Positions 58,789-64,000 of a stretch of DNA of 64,000 bases are shown here, piece after piece (within the stretch, counting starts at the first letter, position 1; each line of letters starts with the position of its first letter). The notes under the pieces are model-generated. The model was not told the DNA's origin and searched no databases. It saw nothing but the letters and a program-made list of their open reading frames with translations. The position numbers and the translations under genes are program-made. Source of the DNA: Tautonia plasticadhaerens (lineage in GTDB: Bacteria > Planctomycetota > Planctomycetia > Isosphaerales > Isosphaeraceae); the NCBI RefSeq assembly GCF_007752535.1, contig NZ_CP036426.1, positions 3,224,001-3,288,000 of the forward strand, given 5' to 3'.

Positions 58789-60699
58789 TCATGAGCTGGC
58801 GTCGTCCTCGAAGAGCGGCTCCGCCTCGATGAGCGCCTCGTAGTCCCGGGCTGTGCCCCCGTCGAGCATGCACTCCACGATCCGGCGCCCCAGCGGGTCC
58901 AGGTCGGAGACCAGGAACTGCCGGAGCTGCTCGGCGAAGAAGGCGGTGAGGATCTCGGCTCCGGCGTCGTAGGCCTGCACGCCGACCTCGGGTTGCCGAT
59001 CGACCTGGAGGGCATGGTCTGGGACCTGCACCCCCTCGATCACCAGCGACGCCGGCGAGTAGCCGAGCAAGGGGCACCGGGAGGGCGTGAACTGCGAGCG
59101 GCCGAAGCGGGCGATGCCGCGGCGGGCGAAGTATTCCCGCATGATCCACTGAGGCATGAACCCGACGTGCCAGGCCCCGACGTGCTGGTTCGGCACCAGC
59201 AGGTACTGCATGCGACGGCCGTCGCGGAACTGCTCGAGCAGCAGGTTCGCCTGGTCGACGCGGCGGCCCGTCGCGAAGGGCCAGTAGGAGCCGACGCCCT
59301 CGGAGCTCATCCCGCCGGCGTCGAGGACGCTCGGGTTGGCGTGGCCGCGCGGGGCCACCAGCCGCCAGAGCCAGGCCAGCGCCGGCGGGAGCAGGTGGAA
59401 GAGGCCGGCGATGCCGTAGCTCGGGCGCTCGCGGGTGCACGGGGGGAAGCGGACGCCGAAGGTGCGCAGGTCCACCGCCACGGGGCCGTCGACGACCCCC
59501 TCGACGTCGGCCCGAGGGATGACCACCCGCGGGTTCGGGCAAGGCTTGCCCGGCTCGTCCTCGATGTGGTCCCAGGGCAGCGCCGTCCCGCCGGGGAAGG
59601 CCTTGATGTTGAGGAACAGCAGCGGGCTCCGGGGCTGGATCATGCGCCGCTCGAGGTCCGGGTCGACGCCATAGCGGTCGATGTGGTTGACCCGGACGAA
59701 CCAGGCATCCTCGGCGTCGACCAGCCCCAGCCGGCCGTCGGCCCGCCGGAGGCTCGGGTGGCAGAGGGCCATGTCGTCGGTGACAGGGTAGAGCCGGCAG
59801 CCGCTGGGCAGCAGCGCGTAGCTCTCGGCCCCGGTCACCAGGTTGCGGCCGACCAGCAGCCGGCCATCCCGCTCGCGGTGGATTTCCTCGAGCATCTCGC
59901 TCTTGCCGCCGCCGCTGGCCCCCTCGTGCATGATCGTCAGGCGGACGCCGTAGGGGTTGACGACCCGTACGGTCGAGCAGTGGGCCGTCACCCAGCGCTC
60001 GCGTTCGCCGACGGCCAGCAGCACACCGTAGATCCCCTTCTTCGCGCTGGGGCCGGGGTAGAGGTTGTAACTGAACAGCTCGTGCAACTCCGGGCGCCGG
60101 TTGTGGACGACGACCTGGCGGCCCTCGAAGTGGGTGTGGCGGAACGGCGGGGCGACGTAGACCGCCGCCCGGGGCCGGAAGGACGGGGAGACCGCCCCGG
60201 GGGTGAGCATCCCCTGGAGCAAGGCCAGCCCCATCGCGAAAAACCCGGCGTTGGCCGGCACGACGGCCACCGCCTCGACCCCCTTGCCCGGCACCCCGGA
60301 GGTGAAGGGGAAGATCGCGAGCTCCTGCGTCTTCAGCCAGTCGAGGGTCTCGCGCCGGGTCCCGTTGAAGGGGCGGCCGAAGCGCTCGGCGTACGTCGGC
60401 TTGTTCGTGGGCTGGTCGTCGCCGATGACCATGCACCCCGGGTCCCGGCGCCGCATGGCGGGCTCGGGGTAGTTGGCGGCGACCCCGTTGGTCACCCGGC
60501 AGACGCGGGCCTCGACGACCCGACCCCGGCCGGGGACCTCGTAGGCGACCTCGTGCCAGCCGTCGATCGCGTCGCGCGTCGCGAGCTCGACCAGCTCGTC
60601 GACGCCCTCGGGCAGATGCCACCCCGGGCAGCCTGCCAGGATTTCCCCCAGCTCCTCGGGGACCGCGAAGCGGTCGAATGGCCCTCGGTCCGAGATCAT
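58789..60699 (-). CDS. DUF4914-family protein, PEP-carboxykinase-like P-loop
   Basis: 636 residues. Conserved blocks include NYPEPAMRRRDPGCMVIGDD, WLKTQELAIFPFTSGVPGKG, VYVAPPFRHTHFEGRQVVVH, FSYNLYPGPSAKKGIYGVLL and the P-loop IMHEGASGGGKSEMLEEIHR, followed by acidic/basic motifs (LYPVTDDMALCHPSLRR). Order and motifs match the family I know as DUF4914, whose P-loop resembles that of phosphoenolpyruvate carboxykinase and HPr kinase. No reaction is established. It lies between phosphofructokinase (63 bases upstream) and the glycogen genes, pointing to a role in or control of central carbon flow. The ribosome binding site of ATG 60699 is weak. Confidence 0.8.
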   Translation of the reverse strand: MISDRGPFDRFAVPEELGEILAGCPGWHLPEGVDELVELATRDAIDGWHEVAYEVPGRGRVVEARVCRVTNGVAANYPEPAMRRRDPGCMVIGDDQPTNKPTYAERFGRPFNGTRRETLDWLKTQELAIFPFTSGVPGKGVEAVAVVPANAGFFAMGLALLQGMLTPGAVSPSFRPRAAVYVAPPFRHTHFEGRQVVVHNRRPELHELFSYNLYPGPSAKKGIYGVLLAVGERERWVTAHCSTVRVVNPYGVRLTIMHEGASGGGKSEMLEEIHRERDGRLLVGRNLVTGAESYALLPSGCRLYPVTDDMALCHPSLRRADGRLGLVDAEDAWFVRVNHIDRYGVDPDLERRMIQPRSPLLFLNIKAFPGGTALPWDHIEDEPGKPCPNPRVVIPRADVEGVVDGPVAVDLRTFGVRFPPCTRERPSYGIAGLFHLLPPALAWLWRLVAPRGHANPSVLDAGGMSSEGVGSYWPFATGRRVDQANLLLEQFRDGRRMQYLLVPNQHVGAWHVGFMPQWIMREYFARRGIARFGRSQFTPSRCPLLGYSPASLVIEGVQVPDHALQVDRQPEVGVQAYDAGAEILTAFFAEQLRQFLVSDLDPLGRRIVECMLDGGTARDYEALIEAEPLFEDDASS

Positions 60700-60762
60700 G
60701 GTGCGAAGCCCTGAAGAGGTGGGTTCGGGTGGATCGGCGAGGCGGACGGTACCACGGGCGGT

Positions 60763-62085
60763 TCAGCCGCCCAGCCAGGCGGGCTGGCCGGTCACCGCCA
60801 GGACCGCGCCCCAGAGCTCGCCCTCCGGGTCGACCTGCCGCTTCCGCTCGACGGCCAGCGGGATCGGCACGTGGGCGAACGACCCGTTGAGGCCGACGAC
60901 CACCAGGTCGGTCCGGCCGGACATCGCCGCGTGGGCGGCGCGGCGGGCCAGCTGGTCGCAGAGGAAGCTGTCCTCGGTGTTGGCCGCCGCGCTGCGGACG
61001 ATATAGCTGGGGTCGATGTACTTCAGGTCGACCGGGCTGCCCAGCGTGCGGAAGTGCTCCACGATCCGCCCCTTGAGCAGCGGGCCGATGTCGTGGTAGC
61101 GGCGGTTGCCCGAGGCGTCGCCGCCCGCGGCCGGCTCGCCAAAGAGATTCTGCCCGGCCCCCTCGGAGACGACGATGACCGCGTGCTCGCGCTCGTCCAT
61201 CCGGCGTTCCAACGCGGCAAGCAGGCCGCCCTCGCCTTCGAGTTGGAAGGGGACTTCGGGGATGAGCGTGAAGTTGACCTCCTGGCTGGCAAGCGTCGCC
61301 CCGCAGGCGATGAAGCCGGCGTCGCGGCCCATGAGTTTCACCAGCCCGATGCCGCGGGGCGCCCCCGTCGCCTCGGTGTGGGCCGCGTGGATGACCTGTC
61401 GAGCGAGGTCGACGGCCGTGGTGAAGCCGAAGGTGCGGGTGCAGTAGCGGATGTCGTTGTCGATCGTCTTGGGGATCCCCACGACGGCGATCGGCAGGCC
61501 CCGGCGCCGGGCCTCCTCGGCGATCGCGTGGGCGCCGCGCAGGGTCCCGTCCCCGCCGATGCAGAAGAGCAGCCGGATCCCCTCCCGCTCCAGGAAGTCG
61601 ACCATCCGCCCCGTGTCCTGCGCGCCCCGGGAGGAGCCGAGGACCGTCCCGCCGTCCGTGTGGATCCTGGAGACGAACTCCCGAGACAGGGGGATCGGCG
61701 GCCGGCCGACCGCCGGGTCCAGCCCCATGTAGCCGTCGCGGATGCCGAGCACCTCGGGGACGCCGTAGCCGAGGTGCAACTCCAGGAAGAGCGAGCGGAT
61801 GACGCTGTTGAGCCCGGGGCAGAGGCCGCCGCAGGTGACCACCGCCGCCTTCGTGGAGGCCGGGTCGAAGAAGAGGCGCTCGCGCGGGCCGGCCTTCTCG
61901 AAGAGGATCTCGTCACCGGGATCGGGCCCGCCCTCCCGAGCGACCTCGACCCGGTTGCGGACCCAGACGTCCTCGGTCACGAACCGGGCCCGACCGGTCC
62001 CCGTCGCCGTCGCCAGGGGCAGCGGCGACGGGCCCGTCGGGGTCCCGAGCGTCGCGACGCGGATCAGCCGCTCCGACTCGTCCAT
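60763..62085 (-). CDS. pfkA: 6-phosphofructokinase (ATP-type by active-site Gly)
   Basis: 440 residues from ATG 62085, with GGGAGGG nine bases upstream. An N-terminal extension of about 90 residues leads to AAVVTCGGLCPGLNSVIRSL. Active-site motifs: CIGGDGTLRGAHAIAEEA (GGDGT 177-181), GIPKTIDNDI (205-211), and LVKLMGRDAGFIACGATLAS. Glycine after GGD predicts ATP rather than pyrophosphate as donor, while Lys206 in PKTIDND is the residue found in pyrophosphate enzymes and in plant/trypanosomatid-type ATP enzymes. It therefore belongs to that long, mixed-signature clade rather than the short PfkA type. Commits fructose 6-phosphate to glycolysis. Confidence 0.9.
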   Translation of the reverse strand: MDESERLIRVATLGTPTGPSPLPLATATGTGRARFVTEDVWVRNRVEVAREGGPDPGDEILFEKAGPRERLFFDPASTKAAVVTCGGLCPGLNSVIRSLFLELHLGYGVPEVLGIRDGYMGLDPAVGRPPIPLSREFVSRIHTDGGTVLGSSRGAQDTGRMVDFLEREGIRLLFCIGGDGTLRGAHAIAEEARRRGLPIAVVGIPKTIDNDIRYCTRTFGFTTAVDLARQVIHAAHTEATGAPRGIGLVKLMGRDAGFIACGATLASQEVNFTLIPEVPFQLEGEGGLLAALERRMDEREHAVIVVSEGAGQNLFGEPAAGGDASGNRRYHDIGPLLKGRIVEHFRTLGSPVDLKYIDPSYIVRSAAANTEDSFLCDQLARRAAHAAMSGRTDLVVVGLNGSFAHVPIPLAVERKRQVDPEGELWGAVLAVTGQPAWLGG

Positions 62086-62223
62086 CGATCGGGCCCTCCC
62101 GGCGGTCCGGGGAGTACCCCACACGCGTGGGCATGGGGTCGAGTGGTCAGCGGGAGTGGGCCCGCGCCAGCGGGCATCCTGATCATGGCCCCGGGATGAG
62201 CGACCAGCATCGTCTCGCACTCA

Positions 62224-62253
62224 TTGACGAGCAGGATACCCGCGCGGGACAAT
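62224..62253 (+). promoter_or_regulatory. candidate sigma-70 promoter for the last RND operon
   Basis: TTGACG (62224-62229), 18-base spacer, GACAAT (62248-62253), about 100 bases before the adaptor start. CCCGCGCGGG, a perfect palindrome in the spacer (62239-62248), could be an operator. Confidence 0.45.
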
Positions 62254-62356
62254 CAAATCCATAGCTATCTAATTCGTGGCAATCTGGAAAACACCGCGGG
62301 GCGGGAAGGTCCTGGGCCTTGCCCTCCGGCCGGTTCACCACCTGGGAACCCCTCCG

Positions 62357-63709
62357 ATGCGCCCCCGGATCCGCATGACCAGCCTCGCCGCCGCGACCTC
62401 GCTGGTCGCCGCGGCGGCCGGCTGCCAGAGCGCCGAGCCTTCGGTCGTCGAGACGAAGCCCTCGGCCGTCTCGGTCAGCACACCCCTGGTCCGGCCCGTC
62501 GTTGACTACGACGCGTACACCGGCCGGACCCGCGCCGTGGCCACGGTCGACATCCGGTCCCGCGTCCAGGGTTACCTCAAGGAGATCCGCTTCGAGGCCG
62601 GCGACCTCGTCGAGGCCGGCCAGATCCTCTTCGTCATCGACCCGCGCGAGTACGAGGACGCCGTCGCATTGGCCGAGGCCCGGCTGGAGCAGGCGAGGGC
62701 CCAGGCCCGGCTCACCGCCGTCGAGCGGGAACGTTACCGCATCCTCGCGCAGCGCGACGTCGGTAGCCGGCAGGACTTCGACCGCGCCGCCGCCGCCTAC
62801 GACGTTTCCGTGGCCGAGGCCAAGGGCGTCGAGGCCGAGCTCGACCGCGTCCGGCTGGACCTGAGCTTCACCGAAGTTCGCTCGCCCATCGCCGGCCAGG
62901 CCGGCGCCCACCTCGTCGACGTCGGTAACCTGATCACCGCCGGCCAGACCGATGCCAACCTGCTCACCGCCGTCGTCGCAGTCGACCCCATGTACGTCGA
63001 CTTCGACGTCGACGAGCGCGCCCTGCTGAAGTACCGCAAGACCGCCGCAGACCGCCGGGGGGAGGAGGTCGACCCGGCCCACATCCGCGAGGCCCGCATC
63101 CCGGTCGAGATGGGCCTGGCCGATGAGCCCGGCTTCCCCCACGTCGGCATCCTCGACTTCGCCGACAACCGCCTCGACCCCGACACCGGAACCCTCCGGG
63201 CCCGGGGCGTCTTCCCCAACGCCGACCGCCTGCTCACCCCCGGCCTTTTCGCCCGCGTCCGCATCCCGGTCGGCGAGCTGGGCGACGCTGTCCTGGTCGC
63301 CGAGACGGCCATCGGCTCCGACCAGGGGATCCGCTTCGCCTACGCCCTCGGCGAGGGCGACCGCGTCGAGCGTCGGCTCATCACCGTCGGCCCGGCCATC
63401 GCCGGCATGGCGGTCATCACCGAGGGCCTCTCTCCCGAGGATCGCGTCCTCGTCAGCGGCATCCAGCGCGTCCGCGAGGGGATCGCCGTCACGCCGCAGG
63501 ACGTCCCGATGCCCATGCCCCCCGGCGCCGACGAGGCGCTCGCCTCGGCCGCCTCGGAGGCCCCCGAGGCGCCCCCGGCCGACCTCGCCACGTCCGTCGC
63601 CAACGCGGCCGCCGGCATGGAACCTCCCCCCGAGCCCGAGCCCACGCCCGGGCCCGAGACGACCGAACCGGACGCCGACGCCCCGCCGGCCGCCCCTGAC
63701 GATCGCTGA
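62357..63709 (+). CDS. RND efflux periplasmic adaptor (AcrA/MexA-like), lipoprotein
   Basis: 450 residues from ATG 62357 (ATG 62375 is possible; neither has a strong site). Lipoprotein signal MTSLAAATSLVAAAAGC. The adaptor plan is complete: lipoyl half VDIRSRVQGYLKEIRFEAGD, hairpin LAEARLEQARAQARLTAVER, lipoyl half TEVRSPIAGQAGAHLVDVGN, then beta-barrel and membrane-proximal parts (LLTPGLFARVRIPVGELGDA, VLVSGIQRVREGIAVTPQDV). The C-terminal 90 residues are Ala/Pro/Glu-rich and probably disordered. The RND pump gene follows 11 bases after the stop. Distinct from the other two adaptors in the window. Confidence 0.9.
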   Translation: MRPRIRMTSLAAATSLVAAAAGCQSAEPSVVETKPSAVSVSTPLVRPVVDYDAYTGRTRAVATVDIRSRVQGYLKEIRFEAGDLVEAGQILFVIDPREYEDAVALAEARLEQARAQARLTAVERERYRILAQRDVGSRQDFDRAAAAYDVSVAEAKGVEAELDRVRLDLSFTEVRSPIAGQAGAHLVDVGNLITAGQTDANLLTAVVAVDPMYVDFDVDERALLKYRKTAADRRGEEVDPAHIREARIPVEMGLADEPGFPHVGILDFADNRLDPDTGTLRARGVFPNADRLLTPGLFARVRIPVGELGDAVLVAETAIGSDQGIRFAYALGEGDRVERRLITVGPAIAGMAVITEGLSPEDRVLVSGIQRVREGIAVTPQDVPMPMPPGADEALASAASEAPEAPPADLATSVANAAAGMEPPPEPEPTPGPETTEPDADAPPAAPDDR

Positions 63710-63720
63710 GGACCGCCCCC

Positions 63721-64000
63721 ATGTTCGCCGAGTTCTTCATCAAGCGCCCGATCGCCGCCGCGGTCCTGGCGATCCTCATGATCATCTTCGGCGGAGTTGG
63801 GCTGCTCGGCCTGCCGGTGGCCCAGTACCCGGAGATCACCCCGCCGACGGTCTCCGTCACCACCACCTTCCCCGGCGCCAGCGCCCAGACGGTGGCCGAC
63901 ACCGTCGCCTCGGAGATCGAGAAGGAGGTCAACGGCGTCGAGGACATGCTCTACATGTCGTCGTACTCCACCTCCGACGGCATGTACACCCTGAACGTCA
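63721..64000 (+). CDS. RND efflux transporter, N-terminal part (runs off the window)
   Basis: The first 93 codons are visible. MFAEFFIKRPIAAAVLAILM is the first membrane span of HAE1-type RND pumps, followed by GLPVAQYPEITPPTVSVTTT, FPGASAQTVADTVASEIEKE and NGVEDMLYMSSYSTSDGMYT, matching the start of the porter domain in AcrB/MexB. It begins 11 bases after the adaptor stop and continues beyond base 64000. Drug or solvent efflux is the family norm. Confidence 0.92.
   Translation, partial: MFAEFFIKRPIAAAVLAILMIIFGGVGLLGLPVAQYPEITPPTVSVTTTFPGASAQTVADTVASEIEKEVNGVEDMLYMSSYSTSDGMYTLNV

Overview
The window is very GC-rich bacterial DNA that reads as a planctomycete chromosome, most likely family Isosphaeraceae (Tautonia/Isosphaera-like). 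Grounds: base composition, many secreted low-complexity proteins, a planctomycete-type N-terminal leader on the 3730-4566 product, several RND/CusA-type pumps with planctomycete-like fusions, a DUF4914 protein, and dispersed intergenic repeats. The genus is an inference from style; no marker gene fixes it.

Layout. 1-1250: end of an unknown gene, a hairpin, and the 3' fragment of a tRNA-Gln gene. 1248-11354: two tandem TolC-like outer-membrane proteins flanking two secreted proteins, convergent with an adaptor/RND pump pair. 11675-16766: sugar-phosphorylase module (HAD phosphoglucomutase, GH65 phosphorylase) with a convergent GH13 amylase-family enzyme. 16985-28066: nine tightly packed minus-strand genes that match the oxidative D-apiose pathway (lactonase, dehydrogenase, RuBisCO-like decarboxylase, DUF1537 kinase, oxidoisomerase) plus a complete sugar ABC importer; this is the most coherent and interesting system here. 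28264-29730: MATE exporter. 30086-37976: a patch of secreted proteins including a papain-like protease next to a chagasin-like inhibitor candidate. 37977-39156: repeat-rich intergenic DNA. 39157-48595: a Cus-type heavy-metal efflux set with an unusual adaptor, and a divergent CusC-like gene. 49557-51264: tRNA-Met followed by an integrase-tail remnant and three small helix-turn-helix genes, probably a decayed integrative element; then a CZB-domain pseudogene. 51981-62085: minus-strand glycogen/glycolysis cluster (phosphofructokinase, DUF4914, LOG protein, YHS protein, GlgX, GlgP). 62357-64000: start of another RND efflux operon, cut by the window end.

How it fits together. The apiose operon would import D-apiose (a branched sugar of plant cell-wall rhamnogalacturonan II and apiogalacturonan), oxidise it to the lactone, open it to apionate, isomerise and phosphorylate it, and decarboxylate it to a tetrulose phosphate; the final tetrulose-phosphate isomerases are not in this window. 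The glycogen genes would debranch and phosphorolyse storage glucan and feed phosphofructokinase. Three RND systems handle export, one clearly of heavy-metal type. Starts were chosen by Shine-Dalgarno match, signal-peptide position and overlap with the upstream stop; minus-strand operons here repeatedly use ATGA/GTGA overlaps.
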